Origin: Hydractinia symbiolongicarpus
Taxonomy: Eukaryota > Cnidaria > Hydrozoa > Anthoathecata > Hydractiniidae
Direction: 5' to 3'
Assembly (NCBI RefSeq): GCF_029227915.1
Contig: NC_079886.1
Coordinates: forward strand, 11,863,501 to 11,927,500
Length of the DNA stretch: 64,000 bases
Shown here: positions 10,841 to 22,624 of the stretch, piece by piece
How the letters are laid out: the number at the start of each line of letters is the position of its first letter
Position numbering within the stretch: position 1 is the first letter of the stretch
Position numbers and translations under genes: made by a program
The notes under the pieces: generated by a model
What the model was told of the DNA's origin: nothing
Database searches by the model: none
Seen by the model: the letters and a program-made list of their open reading frames with translations, nothing else

Positions 10841-11650
10841 TATAAAAAGGAAAGGTGTTTATCCATACGATTGCATGGATAGCTTCGATTGATTAAACGA
10901 GATGCCATTGCCACACATCGAAGAGTTTTATAATAGAGTTTATAGAATCGGAAAACCCATAACCGAGGAAGATTATCAGCATGCAAAGAACGTATAGGAA
11001 ACATTTATCATCACGAACATCGGTGAATATCACAACCTATATCTAAAATCCGTCTTACTTCTAGCTGACGTATTCGATAACTTCCGAAAGATATGCATGG
11101 AAAACTACGAATTAGATCCATCTTAGGGTTACACAGCACCTATAGGTTATCGTGAGACGCTCTACACAAATCCACATCGGTAGAACCAGTTCTCCTATCC
11201 GACGTTGATATGATAATGTTTTTTGAAAATTCAATACTTGTCCATGATATCAAACAGATACTCAAAGGAAAACAACAAGTACCTCATGGACTGCGATGAA
11301 GAAAAATCATCAAAATATCCAATGTATCTGGACGCAAACAATGTATACGTATAGGCTATATCAGAACCACTATAAATAGAAATATTTAAATGGATGAAGG
11401 AACACGAACTACAGAACAAAAACTTCAACAGCAAGGATGAGGGGCATATGTTGGAGGTTAATCTTCGAATACCAAGAAGAACTCCTTCACAATGATTATC
11501 CACTGGCTCCGCAAAGAATAAAAGTAAACAAGATAGAAAAGGTAAACCCAATTCTGCGATCGAAAACGAAGTACATTTTCACTACAAGAGCCTAAAACAA
11601 AAAAATACGAAACTAAGGACAAAAGCAATAGCGAGCTTGAAAAAGAAAAT
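10841..11650 (+). pseudogene. Polinton/Maverick protein-primed DNA polymerase B relic
   Basis: Translation in shifting plus-strand frames gives the characteristic blocks of the Polinton family-B polymerase, which replicates these large virus-like transposons from a protein primer. Blocks seen in order are GVYPYDCMDSFD near 10855, [52 protein letters not shown] near 11200, YPMYLDANNVYV near 11320 (the palm DxxxLY-type Asp site) and NDYPLAPQRIKVN near 11500. At least five stops or frameshifts interrupt it. Only the middle of the normally over 1,000-residue protein is left. No neighbouring Polinton genes were seen here, although a capsid relic lies at 37.7-40.2 kb. Confidence 0.8.
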
Positions 11651-11779
11651 AAAAACTCGGGGTATGAGAGTTTGTTAAAATATGCCAAGACTAAAGTTGA
11701 TTTTCCTGTCGCTTATGGAGTCAATATGTTGTCGTCGGATATGTTGGTCAGGCTTGGTGATGCTGAGGGTTGCAATTAT

Positions 11780-12307
11780 AGTACCAAAGTTGTGTAGGTT
11801 ACTATGAGGGTTGGGAAGTGTTTTGTGCGCGGACGGTACACAAGAAAGCAGACGCAACTATGCGAACACACGGGGGCGGTAGAATAAAATACGGTACATC
11901 GGTCGGTCTAGTACAGTATGATGATGACGTTTCATAGCTTAAATACGAAACAGAAAAAATACAAAGATACAAAAAGATAAACATAACATAAATAAATACA
12001 AATATAGCCTGTGTCGATAGACATACTAATACACGTACAAAATAAAACATGAAACACTAACTATTGCGTCGTTTACTGCGCTTGCTTCCTTTTTGCTGCT
12101 TGAAGAAACTCTTTACGTTAAGATTTCAATCAAGAACAACGACATTTTCGATTCTCACTTTTACCACACGCTTGTCCTATTCGTACGGAGATTAGAAGAC
12201 AATGTGAAAAGTGCGCGAAAAAACTATAAAAACCCAATTAAAATTAATGTGACGTGACGGGTCTCCATCTCCGAGACGGATCTTCATCGTTTATGTTCAA
12301 AACACTC
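11780..12307 (-). repeat. Candidate 3' LTR of the BEL/Pao element
   Basis: Just downstream (minus strand) of the integrase C-terminus is a purine tract GGTGGGGAG followed by TGTTTTGAACATAAACG, the expected start of an LTR beginning with TG. A triplicated ACGTCGTTTATGT unit lies just inside the element at 12406-12437. I could not find a matching LTR beyond 18.47 kb, so the boundary and the call are tentative. Confidence 0.35.
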
Positions 12308-12587
12308 CCCACCAGTGAGTACTCGTCTACGAACGACTGTCCATCTAGTAACGCCTTATTTGATATAATTGATTAACTTGCTTAAGTCGGACTCGTTAAA
12401 GATGTACGTCGTTTATGTACGTCGTTTATGTACGTCATTCCGATTTCTTCATCATCGCTTTGCAATATCGTTTGGCCAAGATTTATCATCGAATTTTACA
12501 ACGTCGTTGTTGTTTCTTCACGAATTATGTACACCTATAAGGAACACAATTTACCGTCGTATGTAAAGCATAGTTCAGGTGACATTT

Positions 12588-13235
12588 TCATTTAGCACTG
12601 CGTTCCAGTAACGCAAGTGAACGGATGGGACGAATGTAATTTCCATCAGCAGTTTTTACTTCTGCAACCCTGTTGATGCCATCGCTGCCAGGAAAGATTT
12701 TCGCAATGCGTCCCAGCGGCCAATGATTTTTCAAGACGTTCTGGTGTCTAACTATCACGAGATCTCCTTCCTTAATTTGGTCGTCGTTTGTATTCCATTT
12801 AGCACGTGTTGTCAAAGAAGGCAGGTATTTCTTTCTCCATCTATTCCAAAACATATTTGAAGCAGCCTGTACGGCTCTCCATCTTTTACGATCGTCGAGG
12901 TCTGTAAATACAGAATCTACAGGTGTATTTTGCGACGCTCTTCCAATGAGAAAATGATTTGGCGTTAGTGCTTGGTAGTCATCTGCGTCACTGCTGATAG
13001 AAGTCAACGGTCGGCTATTGTTGGTTGCTTCTACTTCAGTCAAGAATGTACGTAACTCTTCTTCGGTGAAAGCGCGATCACGAACTATCGCTTTCAACGC
13101 TCGTTTAGTGATTTTTACCATAGATTTCATCGCTCCATTCATCCATGGTGAAAATGGTGGGTTGAACTTCCATTCGATACTATTCTTTGTTAACTCTTTT
13201 CGAAGTTTTGTCTCATTCAGATTCGTTACCAGCTC
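12588..13235 (-). pseudogene. BEL/Pao integrase C-terminal part, catalytic Glu replaced
   Basis: After the frameshift, homology resumes with ADRELRELV and runs to SPWMNGAMKSMVKITKRA, ATNNSRPLTSIS, ALTPNHFLIGR, RWRAVQAASNMFWNRW and the DUF5641-like end WPLGRIAKIFPG. In active members the sequence at MNGAMKSMV reads Gly-x-Trp-Glu, where Glu is the third catalytic residue. Here it is Met-Lys, so even without the frameshift the core would be inactive. The frame ends at a normal stop at 12588, the natural C-terminus of the polyprotein. Confidence 0.88.
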
Positions 13236-13237
13236 TC

Positions 13238-13990
13238 TTAGTTCACGATCTGCGCCACGAAGTTGGTTCCGTTGTCGCTGGTGATTGTTTTTGGGTTTCC
13301 TCTTCTTGAGATAAAACGTCGAAGTGCAAGAATGAAACTATCTGTCGATAAATCTCCAGCTAGCTCAATATGAAGGGCACGTGACGTCATGCAGGTAAAC
13401 AATGCTCCATACCTTTTCACGGTTCGAGATGAAGCTCTTGTCCTCTTACTTCTCTTGACAATCATTGGACCAAAGTAATCTACTCCTGATCGATTAAATG
13501 GTGGTTCACCTACAGAAAGTCGATCGATTGGTAGATCTCCCATAAGTGGTGACATTGGCTTGACTTTCTTTGATTTGCAGTATGTACATACATTTATCAA
13601 ATTCTTCACATAGGATTTTCCAGTCGGAATCCAAATATTTTGTCTTGATAGTGCTAGTGTGGCGTTTTGTCCAACATGGAAGTTTGTATGATGAATGTGT
13701 TGAATTATGAGTCGTGCAATGTGGTGTTTCGGCGAGATTATCACTTGGTGCTTCGATTCAAATGGTATATCGATTAAACCAATTCTTCCTCCAACACGAA
13801 TCAAATTGTTTTGCATCATTGGTCTCAAAGCTACAAGTGGTGAACTTTTTGGTAGTTCCTTGTGTGATTGTAGGATTTCGAATACTGATGGGTAGGATTC
13901 TTGTTGTGAGATGCTATACAACTGTAACTTTGTTGCTTCAATTTTATCAACGGTCAGGTAATCAAATTTTTCACGTTCAGATCCTCCCCT
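13238..13990 (-). pseudogene. BEL/Pao integrase, zinc-binding and core domains
   Basis: The frame (about 13985-13238) begins with FDYLTVDKIEA, then an HHCC zinc-binding module (HHIARLIIQHIHH and VCTYCKSKK), then the catalytic core with the first Asp in SGVDYFGPM and the second in ITSDNGTNFV. Integrase joins the cDNA to the host chromosome. A frameshift at about 13243 throws the frame into a stop immediately after the second Asp; the rest continues in the frame of 12588-13142. The MYSISQQ start at 13921 is a TTG codon. Confidence 0.9.
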
Positions 13991-13993
13991 TTT

Positions 13994-14728
13994 TCACAAA
14001 AAATTTTGTTTTAATTTGATAATCCACGCAATGTGGCGACAGAGTTTTTGCCCATCGGAATAACTTTCCCATTTGATAAAGGATGTTTTCTCTGGTATTG
14101 CATTACTAGTTGACTGAAAGTTGGTAATATCTGCGTCTTCTTCACTTTGAATGACATTTTGGTTTTGGTCTGGCCAATTGCATTCTTCTTCGATTAAAAA
14201 CGATGGACCGGTTAACCATCTGGAATTCTCGGTCGATGATAGTGGTACATATCTTGTAGCATTGTCTGCTGGGTTTAGAGTTCCTGGCACAAAACGCCAC
14301 GAATTGACGTCAGTCGTAGTACGAATTTCATTGATGCGATTCATAACGAATACTGGAAATTTTTGGTTTTCATTCGAGATATATTTCAAAACTATTTGTG
14401 AATCTGTCCAAAATTTGGTACTGAGGTCCATGGGAAGACTACTCACTATTGATTCTCTCATTCTTGTAGCCAAGACAGCAGCTTGTAATTCTAATTTTGG
14501 TATTGTGAGAGATTTCGGATTCAACGGTGCGGCTCTGGATTTTCCCATCACGAATGTTACATTGACGGTATGCGTATCTTGAATACGTAGATATGCGACA
14601 GCACCATATGCATTAATTGAAGCGTCGGAAAAAATATGTAGTTGAATCAACTGATTATTGGATTGTAGTTTGAGCCATCGAGGAATGCTGATCGATGTTA
14701 TTTTCTCCAGTTCACTTCTCCAGCTCAA
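13994..14728 (-). pseudogene. BEL/Pao RNase H domain
   Basis: This continues the reverse-transcriptase frame past the stop at 14783. The catalytic carboxylates are all present: Asp in HIFSDASINAYGAV, Glu in IPKLELQAAV, Asp in FWTDSQIVLKYI and Asp in NPADNATR. RNase H removes the RNA strand during cDNA synthesis. The start at 14728 is a TTG within the polyprotein, so it is not a real initiation site. The frame ends at 13994 by a frameshift in an A-rich run, and the next block continues in a different frame toward integrase. Confidence 0.9.
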
Positions 14729-14782
14729 CCACCTTGTTTTTAATTCGGTTGGTATTTCTTCATCCCAGTCTATTTTGGATTT

Positions 14783-16170
14783 CTACAAAGATTGGATGAA
14801 AAGTTTTCCTTCTAGAATGAATGGTGTTAAGATGCCAAGTGGATCAAATATTGAACTTGTTAAACTTAATATACCTCTTTTAATTTCAGCTGATGGCTTG
14901 TTGACAACTTTGAATGTGAAATAGTCAGTATTCGGATTCCATAACATACCAAGTACTCTTTCAGTCGGTAATTTGTTTAGGTCTAGATTGACGTTGATTA
15001 CGGTTTCGGTATTTGGAAAACACTTAAGAATTTCACAAGAATTTGAAAGCCATTTTGTAAACCGAAAGCCACAACTTTTTAATGCTTCAGTCACGGTTTT
15101 TGCAATCGATACGGCTTCGTCTACCGTTTTCATGGAGTCTAGATAATCATCCATGTAAAACTTTTTCGTGATAGCGTCTACGATTTCGCAATCGTGATCG
15201 ATACTAGTTTGTCGAAGAGCGTAATTCGCGCAACAAGGTGAGTCTACTTTACCAAACAAATGTACTTGCATGGCAAAATCATCAATGCTGTCGCTGGTGT
15301 TTTATCGCCAAACGAAACGAAGAGCATCTTGTTCTATCCTTGATACTTTGACCTAATGAAACATTTTTTCTATGTCAGCCATAATTGCGTAACGATAGGT
15401 ACGGAATGTGAGTAATACAGATACTAGGTTGTTCAGCAAGTCTGGGCCGGGCAACAAGTGGTCGTTTAATGAAATACCTTTGTACTTTGCAGCTGCGTCA
15501 AAGACTACACGAACTTTTCCGGGCTTGTTAGGATGGACAACACCATGATGTGGTATGTAGTTGGTGATATCGGATGTTTGGTTTTTCTCAAAGTCTGAAA
15601 GCTTTCTCGCATGTCCAAGAGCGATATATTCCTTGACTTGTAATCTGTAATTTTCTGCTAAAATTGATTGTTTGCTCAGTTTTTTTTCGTTAGATTTCAG
15701 ACGTTGGATTGCTAATTCCCTGTTGTATGGTAATTTTGGTTTCTCATCTTTCCACAATAAACCTACTTCAAAATGACCGTCTTTCATTTTCGTGGTTGAC
15801 TTAAGTATGTGTAACGCATGTTTTTCGTCTTTTGTTAGTAGGTCTGGATGGAGTGGAGGCTTTGTTCCATATAACTCGATTTCCCAAAATCTTTCTACTG
15901 CTTTAGTAAGATCATCCGTATCAGTTTCTAATCGATTAATATTGGTAAATATGTTTTTATTTTTCCCACCAAATAGGATCCAACCAAGTTGCGTTTTAAC
16001 AGCTACTGGTTCGTTGTGTTTTCCTACTCGATAATCGTGTTGAATATGAAGTGATGGTGTATCGATTCCAATAAGTACTGTTACTCTGTCGTCGTTTAAG
16101 GTTGGTATATCGATGCTTTTAAATGAACATGTTTTTCTTTTAAATCTGTGATGTTTCGTTTTTTAGTAGG
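14783..16170 (-). pseudogene. BEL/Pao protease end and reverse transcriptase
   Basis: A single minus-strand frame runs from about 16170 to 14783 and is broken only by in-frame TAG (15353) and TAA (about 15302) codons. Both fit a single C-to-T change of a Gln codon. It carries VLIGIDTPSLH and KTQLGWILFGG (the protease-RT junction blocks), VRVVFDAAAKYKGISLNDHL, palm motif A MADIEKMFH, and motif C KKFYMDDYLDS near 15155. The connection domain follows, with GFRFTKWLSN, LPTERVLGMLW and SIFDPLGILTP. A third stop (TAG) at 14783-14785 separates it from RNase H, again in the same frame. The enzyme would have made the element's cDNA. Confidence 0.9.
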
Positions 16171-16260
16171 AGTGTTAAGATCTGGTACAACCCATGCTTT
16201 TTCGATTCTGATTTCTTCTTTTAGATTGGTAGGGTGAACATTAAATGATACGATTTTTGA

Positions 16261-16875
16261 TTAAAACGTCTGTGAATTCGATAGGATCGTCGATACTCTC
16301 AACGGTTGCTCCTTCCCACCTAATCCGAGTTTCCGCGCTTTTTCTTCGCAAATTAAGGTGCTATCTGATCCACTATCTAAAATAGCGTTGGTTGTTACTG
16401 ATTTGTTGTTATGAGTTACGGTAACCGGGTTAACTTGAAGATAGGTGTCAGTTGTGGTACGAGATCGAGTGATTCTTGCCTCAGGTTCATTCTTTGTATC
16501 TTCATTTTCATTTTGTTGTGGCGGTCCTAAATGCAGCAGGGTGTGGTGACGTTTTCCACATTTATCTTCTCGACACCTCTTCTTAGATTTACATTCTTTT
16601 ATTTTGTGAGAAGGTGAAAGACAATTGAAGCAAAGTCCCTTTTCTAAAACGAACTTCCTACGATCTGCCACCGGTTTTGATTCGAATTCTCTGCACTTAA
16701 AAACAAAATGATTTTCTGAACAAATCCAACACTTCGTACTGCGTTCACTACCTGCACCTGTTGCAAATGTTCTCACTCTTCTCTCATCCTTTCCATTTTT
16801 AATCTTATTCTGTTCCTGATCTGCGATTAATTTGCTATTGGATTGAATTGCTCTAATAACTTCCCACTTAACCAT
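16261..16875 (-). pseudogene. BEL/Pao zinc knuckles and start of protease
   Basis: This picks up gag after the frameshift at about 16870 (VIRAIQSNSKLIADQEQ). It contains a degenerate and a canonical CCHC-type knuckle (CWICSENHFVFKC and CFNCLSPSHKIKEC) and a third Cys/His group ending in HHTLLHL. These bind the element's RNA. From about 16400 the aspartic protease begins, with the active-site motif AILDSGSDSTLI, where Asp-Ser-Gly is catalytic. The frame stops at 16261 while protease-like sequence continues in another frame (KAWVVPDLN near 16200). The open frame begins with an ATG, but this lies inside the polyprotein and is not a natural start. Confidence 0.85.
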
Positions 16876-18464
16876 TTCTCAAAGTCAATCAAATTAATGC
16901 TATTCTCACTCGTAATTTTGCCTTTCGAAAATTTGTAAAACTGATTGCGAAAGTGGTGAGGTAATCTAGCTACAGCCTTTGCTAAATTCTCAGTTGAATT
17001 AATAGCAGATTTGTAGCCCATGGAGATTAGCCAAGTATTATTAGAATTAAGAAGTTGCTGATATCGACGGAGAGATGTTCTGTCGCGAGGTGGTATTTGA
17101 GGAAGATCAAGAACGTTTTTTAATTTAAAGTATGATACAACAACAGGATTACCGAAGTCACGTTTCAATGCTTTTAATGCAGATGCGTAAAATATGCCAC
17201 TTGCACCAATCGATAACACCGTCTTCTTAGCCTCACCGTCCAATACACTAATCAACCTCTCCATCCTTGTGTTATCGTCAAAGGAAACCTTCAGGTGTAC
17301 TCTAGATTTAAAGTTTTCCACAAACTCTGGCCATTTATTAGGTGAACCATCGAACCTAAACAGATCAATAACTGGTAGATTCCTTGATTCATACTCCCAA
17401 CGAAGTACCCTAGCGGTAGTTATCGCATTTGCATCTTCTATAATGGTTTCTTGTCCTTCAATAAGATCGTCAATAAATTTATCAATCGGTTGATAACGAG
17501 ATTTATTGATATTTTTCGGATTATTGAAGACATTGTTTTCGACATCTTTTAGTTCTGAACGGTTCGTTTGAGATTTATCCTGATTTAAACATGGAAGTAA
17601 TTTAGTCTGATCTTTATATGAATGTTGATTGACTGACGAAGATGCATCAGACGGTATATAATCGATGTTGAAGAAGTGACGGCTTTTTATTGAATGGTTT
17701 GATGAAGACGAAGAATGTGGTTTAGAATAATATTTGTTGATGTCACTAGGAATAACTAAAGTAGTGTCGTTTTTAGGATGTTGTAGAGATGATACGTCTA
17801 TCTGAGATGAAATATTTCTCTCTTCTCTGTCAATTCTGCTATCTAATATTCGAAGGTTTTCGGTGGTTGGTACATAATAAGACGAGCTTTTCCTCTCTCT
17901 AAATATTAATGGCTGTGTAATTTGCGATCTAACGGACATATCTTCTGAAGCAACATGTTCTTCTATTATACTCTCTCTTAATCTGGCGATTTCAGCTTTA
18001 TCTTTCACTACGTTCAACCTTTCTACTATTTCGTCTCTCTCTAGCATTTTCTTTTGCTCCAATATTTTAAGCTCTATCTCGCTCTTCCGTTCTAATAAAT
18101 TTAATTCCCTTTTTAGCTTTTCCTCCGCAAGTTTCGCCTGTAACTGAGCCTCAGCAGATTCAGTCTTCCTCTGTAGGAGCAAGTTTAAAGATGATGTCGA
18201 TTGGGACTTACTATGATGGCTTTTTTGACTGCTGCGAGAAGAGTGATGATATAAACTGGAATGCCTGGAAGATCTAAAATGATTTGAAGGTGGTCGATGC
18301 GACGACGAGCGGTGACGTGAGTCCTGACTTATGGCATTATCAATTTCTAATTTATCATCAGCGTTAGAATGTTTAAAATATTTCTCACAAGGATTGATAT
18401 ACTTGGCATGCAGGTGGGGAAGAGATTCTATATGAAAGCGCTGTGTATGTGAAAATTAAAAATA
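16827..18464 (-). pseudogene. BEL/Pao gag: coiled coil plus capsid-like core
   Basis: Gag builds the virus-like particle. The minus-strand frame is open from about 18464 without an ATG, and the in-frame codon at 18182 is TTG, so the true start is lost or upstream. Ser/His-rich sequence (to about 18190) leads into a 70-residue coiled coil of Glu/Lys/Leu heptads (18180-17960). A Ser/Asn-rich linker follows, then the conserved core from about 17370: LPVIDLFRFDGSPNKWPEF, then MERLISVLDGEAKKTV and a FGNPVVVSYFKLK block. These match the DUF1759 region of BEL/Pao gag. The frame ends in LSGKLLEQF because of a one-base change in a G run near 16870; homology continues in the next frame. Confidence 0.85.
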
Positions 18465-18465
18465 T

Positions 18466-19610
18466 TTTGTATAAGAGTTTGGGATGGTCGTGTATTTATT
18501 CTTTGAATGTTAGTATTGCAGACGGTAATGAAGATAAAATTAGCATGAACTATCCCATACAGGTTGTTTTGCACTTAGGGAAAAAATCGGGGTGAATTGA
18601 AAATGTATGGGAATAAGTTACTGCCTACGAGAAGTCTGCGGAGGCCGCGTGACAACTTAGGGAGTAGGGAGCGAGGATACTTGGTAAGAAAAATTATGCT
18701 GGATCTCCTGGTTATAGTCATGAAATAAAATCACGATCTTAGTCGATGATTGAGCTATGAAGGTCAAAATTTTAGGTGCCTTGGTGAATTTGGTGCCTTT
18801 TTCACAAGTTTGCTTTATAATTGGAATTCATGTTGTTACAAATTCGATGGATACCTTTAGTGATCAGTTTTGTAGGTGGTTACATGATGTTTTCTACCCT
18901 ACTGTTGCTCGTTTACTCTATTTGGCAGAAAATTTGTGAGGAAGGCAAAGGCGTTTATTTGAATGCTTATTTGTTAGCTGGACTATATATATTTAGCAGT
19001 ATAGCACTTTTATGCAGCATAGCTGGTGTCATTGAGTATGGATGACACGAATACAAAATGCTTTATTCTATTGCAACCCTTTGTTTACAATGATCCACAT
19101 GCTTTGCTTACAAGCGTCTCTATAATTTTAGCCCCGTCTGTCTGTCTCTACGCAAAATGGTACCACTGTAACTAGACACACAAAATGCGATGTATAAAGG
19201 ACGGACAAACATGTGGATTTATCCACTGGCCACTGAATAGTCTTGCTGCATCAGACCGTGTAGCGCGCGTGCGGCATGTTTATAATAATAACTGTATTCT
19301 ATCTGTCTGTCCGCAAAAGAATGTTGAAAATAGAGATACTCGTGAGTACTGTTTAGTTAAAAAGAAATTTACTGGTTATCTTTCTTCCTTCTTTATAGGT
19401 TCAACCTTAGACGAAATATTCCTACCACATCAATAAGCTTCTTACCAACACCACTCAAGATAGCGGTGTCGGCAATATGTACCCCCGAATAAGCCGTTAA
19501 CCATGATTTGATCAACTAACATTATGCTACCTCGACTCAATCGCAATAAGCTTCAAGCGCTATCAATATACCGTACGCCGATTGGTAAACTAGAAAAGAA
19601 ATTCAGTTGG
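18466..19610. other. No recognised gene
   Basis: There are two short hydrophobic open frames (18757-18939 and 18821-19045) with no known motif. Near 18672 lies a sequence shared with the hairpin at 9131-9193. No 5' LTR of the BEL/Pao element could be seen. Confidence 0.5.
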
Positions 19611-20115
19611 TGAGCTAGCGGAGAATATTGGTTAATGAACTAGCGGAGAAAATATTGGTTGGTAAACTAGAGGAGAATATTAGTTGGTGAACTAGAGAAG
19701 AATATTGATTAGTGAACTAGAGGAGAATACTGATTTGTGAACTAGAGAAAAATATTGGCTGGTGAACTAGAGATAAGAATATTAGATGGTGAAGTAGAGA
19801 AAAATATTGATTGATGAACTAGCAGACAATATTGGTTGATGAACTAGCAGACAATATTGGTTGGTGAACTAGCAGACAATATTGGTTGGTGAACTAGAGG
19901 AGAATACTGGTTGGTGAACTAGCAGACAATATTGGTTGGTGAACTAGAGGAGAATACTGGTTGGTGAACTAGCAGACAATATTGGTTGGTGAACTAGAGG
20001 AGAATACTGGTTGGTGAACTAGCAGACAATATTGGTTGGTGAACTAGAGGAGAATACTGGTTGGTGAACTAGCAGACAATATTGGTTGGTGAAATAGAGA
20101 AGAATATTGGTTAAT
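19611..20115. repeat. 25-bp minisatellite, ~20 units with 50-bp higher order
   Basis: Twenty units of about 25 bp start with GAACTAG and end with TATTGGTTGGT or close variants. Units 1-8 are diverged. From about 19811 two variants, GAACTAGCAGACAATATT and GAACTAGAGGAGAATACT, alternate in nearly perfect 50-bp pairs for four cycles. This pattern indicates recent amplification of a dimer at the right side of an older array. Confidence 0.95.
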
Positions 20116-22260
20116 GAACTAAAAAAAAAAATTTATAAAGGACTTTTTCACTTAATATATCGCTTCTGAAAATTAAATCCTATCCGTAACATAAAAAATC
20201 TAGGCCATAAAAATTTAACAAGAGTCGACATAAAAAAGTATTCAATTGTCCCAAACGAGTACTGACACTTGTGTCTTCTGTGTATAGGAAATTCGAGTAG
20301 CATTTTGGTAGCAGGTCTTTCACTTTATAAAAATTAAGAAAAAAGTAACAAGAAGCTAAAACACACTGTATCAAATTGGTGCATCCTTTGACCCCACAAT
20401 ACAGGACTCGATGACGTTAAGACCGGGTCTGTGAAATACACGTTTATCATCTTTTACAAAATTAGGAATTTCAGTTTTAATAATTCAATCATGTAACAAC
20501 GAAAAAATATAACTCGTTCATATTTTGGTCAGCAAAGCTTCTTCTTTTTTAAAAAAGGTAACCTCGCTTTCAGAATCCTTCTCGTATAAGCACGGTGAGC
20601 TCCAGAAATAGAGTCACTCAAAATGGCATGTTTTTGAAAAGCGCCGAAGATTTGTTGAGTTAGTGAGGAAAAAATACATAAATTGGTAAGTTGACATGAT
20701 TATCTTACAAAATGGCCCATAAGTTCGCACATAGATACAGACACAAATTATGGGGACATTGCTCGTAAACCGGATAAATAACCTTATTTTACAGTTTAAA
20801 ATTATTTTCAAAGAAAATGTATTATGGGCCAGATAAATTTGTCCCACAGTGCAGAGGGTCCCCATAAGTCGTATACACAGTCTCCGTATTATCATAGAGA
20901 TTAAAATGCTTTCGCCGTAACATTTATGCCACCAAAATAGCACTTTCCGATGTATGATTTAGGTCTTTTCATTTTTAAAAAGTCAGAAAGCTATTTTGTG
21001 ATCAGAATAGCTTCAGGAAAATGTCACTTTTTGCATAATTAATTGTGTGAAAGAAATTTAAGTGCGTCGGGAATATGGGGCGAAAATTTCTTCTGTTACG
21101 GTACCATTGTTCAAGATTATAAGTTTTCGAATGACAAAAATTTACAAAATTAAATTGCGTTATTTTTTATCTTCGAATATTAAAGGGAGCGGTAACAAAG
21201 TGAAATTTTGCTCACACATGTAGTGTAAAAACACTAATCAGGCCCCAGCACTTGAAAGCTGGAGGAAAAAGGCGATTGATTACTACGTGAAGTAAGCCAA
21301 GGGTGGTCGTTGTAATACCTAGTAAGCAAGGTTGCTAGCTTCATTTGTTTCTTCTAAAACAACCAAGGATGTTTAATAAAAAGGCAAGCGCTTGCTAAAT
21401 GCTACCAAGTGCTACAACAACTTCATCCCCAGGAATGAAGTTGTTGTAGCACTTGTAGCCCTTTTGATATTGAGACAGAAAAAATTTGTTAAGATTGATT
21501 TTCACGAAGCGAAATGTATCAATGTTGTGTAGTTTTGTTTGTCTTGATTTTGCTGCAAAATAACCACTTCGTCGTAAAGTATAAACAGTTCTTACGTTTT
21601 AGCGGCAAAAACATTTCGCTGTAAAAACTCAAGCAATCAAAACGCCATCTTCAGGGTTCATTATTACGAAAAAACACACAATAATAAGTTACTGACTTGT
21701 TTTTAATACCCAAAAGAGTGCTAACATTCACTATTTAGTGCATTTCAATTCATTACTTGAAATCCCCTTTAGTCGTCAAGTAAGGACAAAGATAGAGCTA
21801 CTATTGGCAATTAAGATTTATCTTCCGTTACACAGATGGTCAAGACTGCAAATATTTATATGAATGATAGAAATAGGTTGATGTTTACCCTATTCTATCA
21901 GAGGTTTAAATAACCCTATTACAACCGCTGTCCACCGATGGACAGAGCGCAATGCTTTTTTGGAAGCTTTGGAGCGTTTGTTTTCAAGCGATTTCTGCAT
22001 AAAGAAAAGATTGAAAGATTTTTTATGAAAGAATTAGATAATAAGAGATGCATTACCTAAATCCTGACGAATGAACATTTATGTAAAAATATGACAGCTA
22101 CTCATCTAAGATTCAAGGTGGAACTGCCGGAAAATACGCTTAGTTGTAAATGAAATATCTCGACCTATCTTGTTATATTCCAAACATTGGGCTGATAAGA
22201 TCTTAATGTATCTGGAAAATACAGGAAAATAATATTAAAATGATCATAAAAGCTTGGTTG
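20116..22260. other. No recognised gene; one hairpin at 21401-21459
   Basis: Mostly AT-rich sequence with motif-free open frames. At 21401-21459 a palindrome with GTGCTACAACAACTTCAT arms and a loop of about 9 bp is present; it may be a small foldback element. Confidence 0.5.
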
Positions 22261-22261
22261 A

Positions 22262-22530
22262 AATTATTATTAGTATTATTCCAAATATTTATACAGGATA
22301 TAGCCACTTCAGTGTTTGAAACACTGTTATTAATGTTGGTCCTGTGTTCGGAATGTATACATTAAGTATACACCGGCATTGCCTACCCAATTTCCCTTAC
22401 ATGGCACGGGTTGACCCTTAGCTGTAGTAAAGACACCTGCTAAGCATGCCCGCGCTGTGGACTGAGCCACGGACCTTGTGATTACGAAGCGAACTCCATA
22501 ACCACAAGGCCACGCTTTCAGTGAATTTAA
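22262..22530 (-). mobile_element. tRNA-derived SINE, copy 1
   Basis: This is the reverse complement of the 57167-57425 copy, with roughly 80-85% identity by eye. The tRNA-like head (22455-22528) carries both internal RNA polymerase III promoter boxes: TGGCCTTGTGGTTATGG (A box) and a B box diverged from GGTTCGGTCC. The body contains GTGTCTTTAC, AATTGGGTAGG, AATGTATACATTC and GAAGTGGCTATATCCTGT, and ends in a degenerate ATT/AAT-rich tail. Confidence 0.85.
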
Positions 22531-22624
22531 CTATGCGCGCTGCGGATCACTTTATTCGTAGACATTTGTCAATATGGACATAGTTATAAGAAGAAAAAGA
22601 TGAATAGGGTGGCCCGAGTGCGAG

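Larger units (their letters stand above)
12588..18465 (-). mobile_element. BEL/Pao LTR retrotransposon, decayed
   Basis: On the minus strand the order is gag (coiled coil, DUF1759-like core), zinc knuckles, aspartic protease, reverse transcriptase, RNase H, integrase and the integrase C-terminal module. This is the full BEL/Pao gene order. Each domain can be read almost completely, but about four frameshifts and three in-frame stops break what should be one long polyprotein. A candidate 3' LTR is present; no 5' LTR was recognised. Confidence 0.9.

Noticed and set aside
10601-10882. Phe/Leu/Ser-rich open frames
   Set aside because: They translate a polypyrimidine tract and have no protein-like composition.
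18757-19045. Possible small membrane protein
   Set aside because: Two overlapping frames are both hydrophobic by AT composition; no conserved motif or good start context.
19611-20115. Regular repeats that look like a CRISPR array
   Set aside because: There are no unique spacers; units are contiguous 25-bp tandem repeats, and the genome is eukaryotic.
22455-22528. Functional tRNA gene
   Set aside because: A and B boxes exist, but no cloverleaf with a proper anticodon and acceptor stem can be drawn; the body and tail identify a SINE.
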